Shown here one piece after another: positions 49,894 through 59,720 of a DNA stretch of 64,000 nt. The translations under genes were made by a program, and so were the position numbers. A model generated the notes under the pieces. That model made no database searches and was not told where the DNA came from. It was given only the letters and a program-made list of their open reading frames with translations. The stretch's first letter is position 1; every line of letters starts with the position of its first letter. Source of the DNA: Neurospora tetrasperma FGSC 2508 (Eukaryota > Ascomycota > Sordariomycetes > Sordariales > Sordariaceae); assembly GCF_000213175.1 (NCBI RefSeq), contig NW_009799101.1, forward strand, positions 3,485,236 to 3,549,235, in the 5' to 3' direction.

Positions 49894-50490
49894 TTACTCA
49901 TCCTCCTTTTGCTCTTCGTCATCCTCCCCTTCGTCCTTCTCATCGGCCGATGCATCAAAATCAAACCTTCCTCTTTTGCCGTCAACGGCCCGGTGGTAAC
50001 CCAATTTACACCCTTCTGCCTCATCGGCTCGTTTGTTGCAGCATGGATACACGAATCCCCCGAGGGTGTCAGGATTACGACGGTTCTCTTCCGAATCCAT
50101 CACGCCAAAGCAATTCTCGTCATAGTCAGCCCATATGGATGAATTCTCGTCGAATTCCATTTCCTCTATTCGCCGGTTAGCTACCTGTCCAAGGAGAGAG
50201 GCAGAAGTCGCACACATACCTAAGTGGTAGCGGCATTCCTTCTTATTGTCGTCTTCCTCAAAAGCCTGGCCACATTCAACGCAGATATGAACGGGAGACG
50301 TCGCTTTCCGTTTGGAGCCAGAACTTCCTCCCTTGGCCGCGCTGAACTTGTTCAGTTCATAAAAATGCTTGCCGATGAGTTGTTCAACCTCACGCTTAGC
50401 GCAAAGGCCGCGCAGAACTGCGCGAAGAGTGGACTCATCCGCCGAGGCGATTGCCTCCATGAGCTTGTCGCCCGTCTGGACTGCCTCCAT
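49894..50490 (-). CDS. small fungal zinc-binding protein (CxxC...CxxH type)
   Basis: Two exons, 50490-50220 and 50165-49894, give 180 aa. The 54-nt intron (GTATGT donor, CTAAC branch, GAATAG acceptor) is a multiple of three and open, so the unspliced frame also reads through to 198 aa. I prefer splicing because the junction gives CRYHLEEMEFDEN, the usual family spacing (CxYHxGxxExD). The N-terminus has a short helix with EAIASADESTLRAVL. A zinc-binding set follows: C-x2-C in CVECGQ, C-x2-H in CRYH, CC in VYPCCNKR, and C-x3-H in GCKLGYHR. A WADYDENC block lies between them, and the tail is acidic. I know this as an uncharacterised ascomycete family annotated as C2H2-type. The gene has a decayed tandem duplicate next to it. 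Confidence 0.85.
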   Translation of the reverse strand: MEAVQTGDKLMEAIASADESTLRAVLRGLCAKREVEQLIGKHFYELNKFSAAKGGSSGSKRKATSPVHICVECGQAFEEDDNKKECRYHLGMCATSASLLGQVANRRIEEMEFDENSSIWADYDENCFGVMDSEENRRNPDTLGGFVYPCCNKRADEAEGCKLGYHRAVDGKRGRFDFDASADEKDEGEDDEEQKEDE

Positions 50491-51359
50491 GGCTGCTTGG
50501 AGAATTTTGGTGAAGACGATTCTGCAGTCAACAAGATATCAGAAGAGCTGAATGTCAGAAGCGTTATAGAATTGCAGGAGGGGTATGCAGGTCAGTGACG
50601 GAGTGACGGAGGGGTGAGGTACAAGGAAGAAAAGGGGAAGAAGTTCGAAAGAACCAGATGGAAATTTCATTTATGCTCAGAGTAACCTGGCCCCACTAGA
50701 ATCTAGAACAAAAGCGGTAGTTGGGGTGATTGTAAGTTTGACACTGTCGGCTCGTGAGTTGCAGCGCAAAACGAGGTGGTTGATACGAAAGATAGTCGTT
50801 GGCTGCCATAATTGTTGGGAGGTTTTTGGAAAGCTGTTAAGTCTATCATGCTAGTCACAGGATGGTAAAAGAACTCGTCGTAAAAAGCAAAGGCCGCGCT
50901 TCCATGTTCCGTGGAACTTGCTCAGGCTTCAGAATACCCGTGGAAAAGATGGCTCCGAACTTGGCCGTGCCGTAAGAGGCGCCGAAGAAGGGCCATACTC
51001 GTTTGTGTGGCCGTCTGGTGAGATTCTGATATCTTTTTTGAGCATGGATTCGTCAAGGTTAGAGTTCACAAACAAAGTAAACAGAACTGTCACGGAAAAA
51101 AGCGTTTGTTAATCGGAGGTGTACGACATTTTCTGGGAAATCAGACCATATGTCCCGTTCAATGTAGGCTTCCTACACTGTTACAGCTGTTATTTCGTTG
51201 TTGACTTCTTGGTTCAGTTCACTGATTCCTCATTATTAAGTAGCAGTTGAAGTAAGATTCTCGAACATACTACCTTTGACGGAATAGCCATATGAAACAG
51301 GGCTTTATTTGATCTCTCGAAGTAGGCTCTTGGCCCTTTCCACACTACAATCCAGTACT

Positions 51360-51660
51360 GGTTTGTTTGTTACTTTGGTTCTTCGGTCATGGGTTGAACA
51401 GGGGAATTCTGGAGCTCTCATTGGCCTGCAAAGAGAGAAACTGGCCTCCGTTTGAAGCGTCATGGGACAATAGCCAGGGTGGAAAACGCCACAGAAGCCT
51501 TCTTATGCCTCTCTCCGTCTCCTTCAGGGACCCCAAGACTGGAAGATATAAGAGGGTGGTCACTTTCGGTACCCGTCTGTTTGAAAATCTAACGCCTTTC
51601 CTACAGTTGGTAGCTCTAGAGTGAAAATGGGCGTTTTCTGTACCAAACTAACAAACAAAC
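51360..51660 (+). repeat. diverged direct repeat, copy B
   Basis: This is the right copy of the repeat at about 49545-49850. The order of matching words is conserved over the whole length, with many substitutions and small length changes, so the duplication is not recent. Confidence 0.6.
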
Positions 51661-51869
51661 TAGGGTTAGATTGTACTTAGTGTCATGCTCGCAAAGACCA
51701 CACGCGTTCGAGGCACAGCAAAAATGCTCAATAGTGGTGGTGAGCTGCCGATTGGAGAGGCAGGATCACGATGACTCAACCTGATACTCGGATTACAGAC
51801 CAAAAGCAATCGCAAGAGAAGCAACAATGCGAAACCATCCCAAAGAAGTGTTGGTTGCGCCGCTTTATC

Positions 51870-51985
51870 GATTCATGTGCACTCTGTTCAACATCCTTCC
51901 TTAGGCAGACCCCCAGGTGGCGGATGGCCTCACCAAGAAGGACTTAATCCATTTGCTTCGCACTGAATTTGCAGATGGTTGAGGA
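51870..51985 (+). mobile_element. possible Ty1/copia-type RNase H fragment (fossil)
   Basis: A short plus-strand stretch reads QVADGLTKKDLIHLLRTEF. The ADGLTK core is typical of the end of the copia-type RNase H domain. It is a small broken remnant with no visible long terminal repeats. Age appears old, but there is no second copy to date it. The match is short and chance is possible. Confidence 0.3.
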
Positions 51986-52221
51986 TTTCTGTCGACGAAC
52001 GTGAGCCAGCATAATCTCAAGCGCTGGGTGACTCTGGAGGTTTCCTAGTACTTCTCGTCAGTTACCTTGACCGAATCAATGCTCGAGGCTCGAGTACCAT
52101 ACTCTAGCCCATTTTTCATCCCATGGCATATATGACACGCCTCATGTACACCAGCCAGTCTATTTTCGATCCCCCCTTCTCAATCTTTTGCCTATCCTGT
52201 CCGATGAGTATGTCCTCCATT

Positions 52222-53716
52222 TTACCTCCTCCTTTGATTCAACCAACTACCCAACCACCTCCACCGTTCCGCCACGCCCTCAACCCACTCCACATCCCCA
52301 ACCAACCCACTCACCCTCCCCTCCGGATCATCCCATCGGTTACCCTCAAACTCGATAAAGAAGAGATATTGAAACGGCGCAATCAGACTCGGCAAGCTAT
52401 TGATGCTCGTCAGGTTCAGTCCTCTCCGCTTGAAGCACCCCAAGACATCCGCCAGCGCACCGGGCGTATGATGCGGCACCGTGAACGAGACCATAGACTT
52501 GTACAAGCCCTTGTAAGCGTCAATCTTGTCCGTATCATCATTCCTCCCGCCGCTGCTGCCAGAAACCGACGAAGAGGGACGAGGCGACAGAGAACGGGGC
52601 GATCTTGAGGTTGGAGACTCAAGCAGAGACTCTACTCGGTCCGTGGTCCACGGCAATCCCTCAGGCAGCTGCACCTCCTGCTCGACACCATCGTCGCTGC
52701 GGCTACTGCAGGGCCGTCTGCGCAGTACAAAGAAGCGGGTCGTGTTGTCTTCGCGGTCTTCAATACAGCGCGCAAGAACATCCAGGCCGGCCATCTCGCC
52801 GGCTACTTCACCCGCTATGGCAGCGCTCGAGCCGGTGGCGTCAGCAGCAGCGAGCTCGGCAGCTTTGCTAGTGGAGGAGACCTCGATGGTCTCGACGCCC
52901 TTGAGGTAGGTGGCGAAGAACTTGGCGGTTTGGCCGAAGGCTTGGGGGTGGGAGTAGACGCGTTTGACGTGGGAGAGGGAAGTTAGGGGCGTCCCCTTTG
53001 CGTTTTGGTCAACATGAGGTAGTAGGGAAGACTTCCTCCGGCCTAGGAGGAAATGGTGGACGTCTAGGTAGGCTTCGCCGCAGATGGTGATGTTGGGGTA
53101 GGTAGAGGCGCGGTCGGCAAGGCAGTCGAGGGTGAAGCTGACGGTGCCATGGGTTGAGTTCTCGAAGGGGACAACGCCGAAGTCCACATTGGAGGCCTGG
53201 ACTTCGTCAACGACCTCTGTAGTCGGTGTTAGTGAAGTTTCTCGTGTTCAGAAAACATGACTTCAACAGACCTCTGATCGTCGTTGTAGGGATGAGTTCC
53301 CACTTATCCTGGTTTGGAAAGGCAGATTTTGTCGCCTATACGTTGCAACAACCCCAAGTCAATAATATTAGTCTCATGTACACCACTGGGAATGATAGAT
53401 TCTCCAGCCATATCGAAGCCTTTCAGCGTTCCCTCAAGTTGGATAGTCTCACTATCCATTTTTTTTTTCTGGCTCCTTTCAATGCACTATCTCAACCCTG
53501 ACAGGCCGCGATAGCTCCCATTCTCCAAGGTGACCCGAGTCCATCAAGCCCACGAGTAACTCAAAATCACTCAACCGTCCCTTCTAAGCCCATTTCATGC
53601 GGATCACATACCTGATGAGAATATGAAGCAAAGGGTCCTAAGAAGGCGACCTTCCTCCGGTGACTCCTCTCGCGAGTCCCTTCCGATGTCGGCGCAGTGG
53701 CCGTTCTTGAGCTCAT
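52222..53716 (-). CDS. pha2: prephenate dehydratase
   Basis: Prephenate dehydratase converts prephenate to phenylpyruvate in phenylalanine synthesis. Exons are 53716-53612, 53335-53272 and 53216-52222, giving 387 aa. The first exon carries VAFLGPFASYSHQ, the conserved start of the fold (GPxGSYSHQA). The 64-nt middle exon joins ATKSAFPNQDKWELIPTTTI to EVVDEVQ. The GVVPFENSTHGTV block, the conserved HPQAFGQ, and the catalytic TTRF motif (DNTTRFFVL) follow. The C-terminal ACT domain is at about 285-375 (MVSFTVPHHTPGALADVL), the site of phenylalanine feedback in this family; the usual ESRP is NSLPS here. A disordered Ser/Arg insertion of about 55 residues separates the two domains. The first intron of 276 nt is long for this window. 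Confidence 0.94.
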
Positions 53717-55069
53717 GTTTCGCAGGCCGTTCACAACCGTACTGTCTACCCGTCCAATATGCTTTCAATAACACACGTACCCAGATCACCGCTCAAAGAG
53801 ATCCTAGGTTATCGTGGACGGATGTAGGAAGTTGGAAGAGTTAAGTCCCCTGATTTGTGTATGAGTTGGGAATAAAAGGTGCCAGTGACCAATCATTCAT
53901 AGAGCGCAGCGGAGCATTGGAAGACCCATGTGCATGGTACCTGACGCAGTAGACGGATTTTTGGTGAAAAAAGTAATTTGAAGTCCCGGGGTACTATTCA
54001 TGTGTCGTTGCCCCGAGCAGCAAGCTGCTCTATTGCATGATATTCCAACTCAGACTCACCGGCCATCCCGAGTTGTCTTCATGCTGGTTTCGACCGGCCA
54101 CACGCGGTTGCCTTTCAAAGGTCCGACCGCCGGGCCCCGCTCCGGCCCCGACGACCGGCTTCAGATTTCCCAGACCTCATCAAAGTCGCGTTTTCAGGAC
54201 AGCCCCACAATGAACGAGTGATGACATTGTGATCGCCGAGGACTGCATAGTCCCTGCTTTTGAAACCTAGAATCTACGCTAACAGTACTACAGGACAGCT
54301 CATTTATTTATTGATCTTTGGGGTACGGGCACCATTCGAGAGCCTCAACTGTAAATGGTTACCCTTGAGACGGTTATCAAGAACAATCCAGACCAAGAGC
54401 CATCAAGATCTAACAAAGACAGAATGAGCGTGGAATTCGGTCCTTGGCTACCGCGTACTAAGCCCTAGTTAAACCATTTCTCATATCGACCTGTTTGATT
54501 TTTTCCACCCAAAATTCCATAACCCAGTTTTTGATCAATTGAAAGCATAAAAGAGTGTTCATGAAGACAGACGCTGTCAGTCCCCGGAATAAAAGCAAAT
54601 CCATTCCTCATGGTTCCGCGCTAGACATTCAATCCTTTCCATCTTCCAACTTGAGGTATTGCTTTGCGTCCAGCTAAGGGATTTTGGATGAATCATTCGT
54701 TGGTCTTGGTCAGACTTGCGAAGAATCAACTCTGGATCCCATTTGTAGAACTTCCGCTTCAGTCATAGGCAATTTGATTCTGTTGCGGCTGTTAGTGAGT
54801 GGCCAGAGGTCGATCAAACAAGAAAATGCCATACCTTAGATTCCACTAAATCAAACTCAAGAAGCCGTCATCATAGAGCGAAGCGGGCTCGGGCGGGACA
54901 CCTGGTGGTTACCCGGCTGATGAGGGCTTGCGCCGGAGCGAGCTGCGGACATTTTGCCCGAGCTGGTTGGCTTGAGAAGCGGCGCTGAATCAGCTTTAGG
55001 TGTCGTCGTCGGCTCGGACGGGATAGCTTGAGTTCCGGGTCCCTCGTTGTCGGCGAGGGATTCAACTTG
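53717..55069. other. spacer, no gene seen
   Basis: Promoter side of pha2 and 3' flank of the eRF1 gene. Reading frames are short; none resembles a family. A low-GC patch lies near 54480-54560. Confidence 0.5.
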
Positions 55070-56711
55070 TCAATCGTCGTAGTACTCATCATCGTCGCTG
55101 ACGTCAGCTAGCTGCTCGAAGTTGACCTTGTAACGGAGGATACCGCCGATACCACCGAAGCCCTTGACGAACTGGTTGCCCTCGGTAGAACGATCGGAGA
55201 CAAATTCGAGCGTGGCACCGAAATCCTTGTAGTGCTCTGCAATCCACTCAAGGAAGGACTCCTGGGAAACAACTTCCATCTCCTGGCCTGTCTCCTTGTC
55301 CATGAAAGCGTCACGGCTGGCCTGCTCCTGTGCCTTGGTAGTATGCAGAATAACTTCGGATCCGTTGCTGTCCTTGAGAACCCAACGGTTGACCTCAAGG
55401 TTCTCGAAGACGATGAGGGTTTCAACGGCACCGAGCTCCAAAGCCTTGAGGGTATCCTCAATACCGTAGCAGACGCGACCGGTATCCTGGCTAATCTCCT
55501 CGAAGTACTTGCCGATGAGCTTCTTCTCCTGGATGAACTTGACGTTTCCGAGGGTCTCGGAGGACAGCTCAATAGCCTGGTTGAAACCGTTTTCACCACC
55601 GTACGAGACATCGACAACCTTGACAACCTTGGTCTGGAGACGGGGATCGAACAAGTCGGAGGCGTTCAGGTCGTTCTTGAAATCGGCGGAACCAGCCAAA
55701 ACGAGACCGGCAACGTTAGGCCTGTCGTTGGTGATGAAGCACTGGACAGCCAATTCGGCGACCTTGCGGACATAGTTGTGACGCTTTTCCTCACGGAGAC
55801 GAGCAAAACGCAGGGCGGACTGACCACCACGACCGTGCTTCTTGGGAAGATCGACGGAGAACTTGTGGACAATGTCGCGGGTGTTTCCACTGAGAGTGCC
55901 GAACAAAGCACCGTTACCATCCATGATGATGAAACCGAACTTCTGGTCGGAGTCGAGAAGCTCGGCAAGAGCCTCGGTGTGGAACTTGTTGTCGCAAAGG
56001 TAGAGGGAGGTGTTGATGGGCTTGAAGGGCTCAAAGTCGATGTTGACCTTTCTCTCCTTGCCTTCTGAGGTCAAGATTTCACCGCAGTACACGACAAGAC
56101 CATTGGGCGGCACCTTGTTGTAGAGCTTGAGCCTTTGCTGGGTCGAGGTAATGGCCGAAAGGACGGACTGACGGTTGACACGCGACTTGATGTTCGAGGC
56201 AGTGCCCTATAGTGCTAAGTCAGGAACAACTGTCCGACACAATGGTGTCGAGATTGAAGGGAAGCATGGTGACGCACATATTCTTCAGCCAACATCTTTG
56301 CGGCTCTGGAGATCTGATCCTTGGGGGCTGGAGACGATCAAGAGTTAGCACCACTGGACATTGGGCCATAAACAGCAGAGCAGCGAGGATTACTGCCAAT
56401 AATCTCGCTATGTGATCAAGGGAGGGTAGACGGCGGTGACAATGCTATGGTAGAGACAAACGTACGGATAATGAGCGAGATCATGGAGGTGCCGTTTCCA
56501 CGGGCGGCCTCAAGACGCTTGATCAGCTTCTTGACCTTCCATATCTCAATCTATGAGGGACAAGAGCATCTCGTCAGCATGCGAACATCACGTCGGGAAC
56601 TGTGTCTTTTTTTCTTTTTCTTTTTTTTTTTTGCGCGCGCGCGCGCAGTCGGGAGAGGGATGATGATGAGCCACTCACGTTCTTCTCGGCCTCGTTGGCG
56701 TTGGGATCCAT
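55070..56711 (-). CDS. sup45: eukaryotic translation release factor 1 (eRF1)
   Basis: eRF1 recognises all three stop codons and triggers peptide release. Exons are 56711-56679, 56550-56466, 56327-56278 and 56206-55070, giving 434 aa, the family size. The N-terminal domain has NIKS at 61-64 and YxCxxxF at 125-131 (YLCDNKF), both used in stop-codon reading. The GGQ release motif lies at 183-185 in [10 protein letters not shown]; all three positions equal the human numbering. The C-terminal eRF3-binding domain ends with an acidic DDDEYYDD. The 50-nt third exon encodes [17 protein letters not shown], the expected link. Intron 1 carries a T-rich tract and a (GC)n run. It is divergent from the DUF1770 gene. 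Confidence 0.97.
56632..56647. repeat. alternating (GC)n tract in eRF1 intron 1
   Basis: About seven GC units directly beside a run of A/T homopolymer inside intron 1. Alternating GC can form Z-DNA. Functional relevance unknown. Confidence 0.7.
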
Positions 56712-58038
56712 CTTGGCGGTTTTGGGGTGGTGAAGAAGATGAGGAAGACGAAGTGCTGCTGGCGCCCCTGAAGTTAAGTTGGTGCAGCGAGCGAGGTTTG
56801 TGATGTCGTCCTTGGTTGGATCTGCTTTCAACGGGCGGCGAGCAGGGCAGGACCACAAAGTGGGCAGGTTGGGGTTGTTCTTTTTCTTTTTGCCCACTAC
56901 TTCGACTATGCCTCGCCTGGCCAATGTGCCTCGCCGCTGGATTTCCTTGTGTTCAGTGGAGTTCCAGTTCTAGAACTACTCACCCGGTTGGAAAGCGCAC
57001 AATGGGCTAATTGGCTAAATTGATGCTTGTCAGTAAGAAGAATCCAAAGAAGCCGGGAGAATGCCCCGCCTGATCTGGAGTAAATGCGGCAGACGTAGGT
57101 GGTACCTCGTTTGCCGGCATGTTCACTACCTACCTAGGTACCTCTAGCGAGTGGGCCACGCCTGCCACAAGGTACAGAGGGGTTTCCGCTGCCCTGTTCC
57201 TTCTACCTGTCTGCCCGTGTGAATATCCTTGGGCACCTTCTCTTTTTCTCCGTCACAGGTGGGGCGAAACGCGAGTCATCATTGGCGTGGGGGGCCCCTT
57301 GGGCCTTAGCAACTTGAACCCTTCACACCTGCACATCCCTTCTCCCGCCTGACCTCGTCCTTCAGTTCAACACCGCATCAACTTGGCACAACTTCAGGCT
57401 GTGGCGTTTGGCCGTCCAGCACACCGGGTCCCACATTTCCTTCCCGTTTCAGACTGAACTTGCAGAGAATTGCTCCGAATCAGCCTACGATTGTCTCGAG
57501 GATTGTCGTCACAGCATGAACAAAGATGGCAATCTTGAGGCGATGACAATGGAAGCGGTCTGGCCGTGTTAGTAGGTACCTAGTCAACCACTTAGAAATT
57601 CGATGGGATGTGTCATGCCGTTCGTTCACAGCCGACTTTTTAATGTTTGGCTTCAATGTTACTGCCTTATACTGCCGGGTGTCTTCCATGGTTATGTCCT
57701 TGGAAGTTGCGACTGTGACACATTTCTGGAGAGAGCAATATGGACCTAGAGGTACCTAGGTACCTAGGTAGTCGCTGGGTGTCGGCCCCTTGCCTGCCCG
57801 TAGCCCTACGTGCGTACACTGCCCTGGTGCGTAGTGCAATGTACAGGAGCTACTACGTACCGCTCCAGTGGACTGCGCCAGCCCCGGAAGGTACCTGAAG
57901 CTATGATGTCGATTGACCTCGATGTTCGCTATCTCCCGCTCGCGCGTAACCTCACCTCAGAGCAGAGTAGTCCCCTACACCTCCCATAAACAACAACCTC
58001 AAGACGGGCTATAGAACTTGCAGTCTGCGCCGTAAACC
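56712..58038. promoter_or_regulatory. divergent promoter region rich in ACCTAGGTA palindromes
   Basis: 1.3 kb between divergent eRF1 and DUF1770 genes. It holds the densest set of CCTAGGTA words in the window: CTACCTACCTAGGTACCTC near 57126, TAGGTACCTAG near 57574, AGAGGTACCTAGGTACCTAG near 57748, and GGTACCTG near 57889. No coding frame is supported. Confidence 0.45.
57748..57770. repeat. tandem palindromic (GGTACCTA)n
   Basis: Near-perfect tandem palindromes of the words GGTACC and CCTAGG, about 270 nt upstream of the DUF1770 start. It could be a protein-binding site or a hairpin-forming repeat. Confidence 0.7.
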
Positions 58039-58778
58039 ATGAACTCCGACATCCCCATACAAATCGCCGAGACCATCCAAACAGCGCACATCAAGCGCGA
58101 TCCCTCTCCTTCGCACGACATCAACCCCTCTACCGCTGCGTCCAAGCGCGAGCCTGCGTCCCTCCGGACCCAGACCAGTCACAGTCAACATCATGACTCA
58201 CTAATACCTGACGACGGGATCGACGAGGACGATGACGAGGAGGACTACGCACAGTCGGAAACAGAAACGGATGAGGCGAGCGAATACAACGTGGTCAAGT
58301 CCAGGCCCCGGCGCAACATCCATCACCTACCCCCGATCCCGGACCTGCGGTACGAGCAGAGCTACCTGCACAGTATACGCAATGCAGATACGTGGTGGAA
58401 GGTGGTGTTGATTACGGCGAGGGATCAGGCATGTTGAAGTTTTTTTTTTTTTTTTTTTTTTTTTTTGGAATACCTACACCATCATCATCGCTCTCATCTA
58501 GAGATTTCCCGGCCTTTGCCCCGCTGGCTTATAGACACGTCGCCGTCCTTTCAAAATGAATACCGGACGGGCAACTAACAGTCCAAAAACAACAGGTCAT
58601 GATGCCCCTAGTTCAAGGTCTCCTCTACAATATCCTAGTCTGCGGCTGGCAGTCCTGGAACCGAAACGCCCAGATTCACGGCTCCTCGATCGGAGCCCGG
58701 GTGCGGCGCTGGTGGTACGGGGTCAATAACTGGGAGATCCCCCCTGCTCCTGGTCCCTCTCCTTCTGTTAAACCATAA
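58039..58778 (+). CDS. DUF1770 protein
   Basis: Two exons, 58039-58428 and 58596-58778, give 190 aa. Residues 60-85 are strongly acidic (DDGIDEDDDEEDYAQSETET). The conserved DUF1770 core follows: a Leu-Arg-Tyr-Glu-Gln-Ser-Tyr block, then WWKVVLITARDQ joined to VMMPLVQGLLYN and a C-terminal RRWWYGVNNW. The middle piece is hydrophobic enough for a single membrane-associated helix. The intron begins GC (CAG|GCATGT), not GT. It contains a 27-T run, a CTAAC branch at 58575 and an ACAACAG acceptor. A GT donor four bases downstream would shift the frame and lose the core. Family function unknown. A further 3' exon is possible: the frame ending QNFQRELGGGYA at 59018 could follow from a weak GTTAAA donor near 58769. 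Confidence 0.85.
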
Positions 58779-59720
58779 GCTATCATATGGCTCAAAAAGA
58801 AAACTTATCTTTTGGATCCATTCTTATACTTTTCTTCACCCTCGCTTTGTCGAAAAACAGGTCGCAAAATGTACGCATCTTCCAGACTCGCCGATCCAGC
58901 AGCTGGAACCTTAAACAGAACTTCGGCGGAGGCGGTGGCTACGGAGGAAGGGAGGGGAGGAAGGTGGTGGAGGCGTTCAGCCAGAACTTCCAGAGGGAGT
59001 TGGGCGGTGGTTACGCTTGAGTGGACAAACAGTTGTGGGAAAGGGGTCCAGAGGGAGTTGGGCGGTGGTTACGCTTGAGTGGACAAACAGTTGTGGGAAA
59101 GGGGCTTTAGGGATGAAGGGTCTTTGCCTCGCTGCATTGCACGGTGTTGTAAATGGACTCGAAACAAGCATCTTGACTTGAGCATTCATGGTAAGATGTG
59201 AACATTGGCCATATCCGACTGGCTGCATGTCCGTTGGGTAAGAGACCGTCATATGCTGTGCACGCAAGATTTCAACTTGTCTCATAAATAGGGAATTCAA
59301 GGATCGAGATGCTATCATAACCATATAATTGCTGGTCTAATTGCTTCACCCGTCTTGCGTGGCACACACTTCATTCTTACTCCGTTCCCTCTGAAGCTCC
59401 CCTTCGAGTTTTCGTTAGAGATGTCAGTTCTGTTCGCTTCCAAGTAACGAAGACTCGAAAACTATCACCCACAACTAAGCCTACTGATCCCTTCCACTTG
59501 TCTTTTTTTTCTTCCTAGTCGCGAATCATAACGTAATCTTGATTGACAGAACATAGTTTCGTGCATCGCGATACTGCTCATCCATGTTTTGTACACCCAG
59601 AACTCCCTACTTCACCCGTGACTGAATTCCAACATAACCTAACAATAGAAGGGTACAGAAAACTAAACCGTGGCTACCCATACGTAACAGAAAATGCTCT
59701 GACACTTGTCAACAGCTCAT
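58779..59720. other. spacer with a 58-bp tandem repeat
   Basis: A Gly-rich frame (FGGGGGYGG) at about 58787-59020 may be an alternative 3' exon of the DUF1770 gene or untranslated sequence. The rest has no gene. Confidence 0.4.
58991..59106 (+). repeat. 58-bp direct tandem repeat, two copies
   Basis: Copy 1 is 58991-59048 and copy 2 is 59049-59106. They start CAGAGGGAGTTGGGCGGTGG and are identical except for the last two bases. Near identity shows a recent duplication. Because 58 is not a multiple of three, the sequence QRELGGGYA-stop appears once in each of two frames. Confidence 0.92.

Larger units (their letters stand above)
50491..52221. other. upstream region of the zinc-binding gene, with repeat copy B and a possible retroelement fossil
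   Basis: 50491-51360 has no counterpart of equal length in the other duplication unit (which has only about 175 nt at that point) and holds no clear gene. 51360-51660 is repeat copy B. 51870-51985 may be a retroelement remnant, annotated separately. 52040-52221 is the 3' flank of the prephenate dehydratase gene. Confidence 0.45.

Noticed and set aside
55232-56068. 278-codon plus-strand frame opposite eRF1
   Set aside because: Antisense shadow of the conserved eRF1 exon, which carries all expected motifs on the minus strand.
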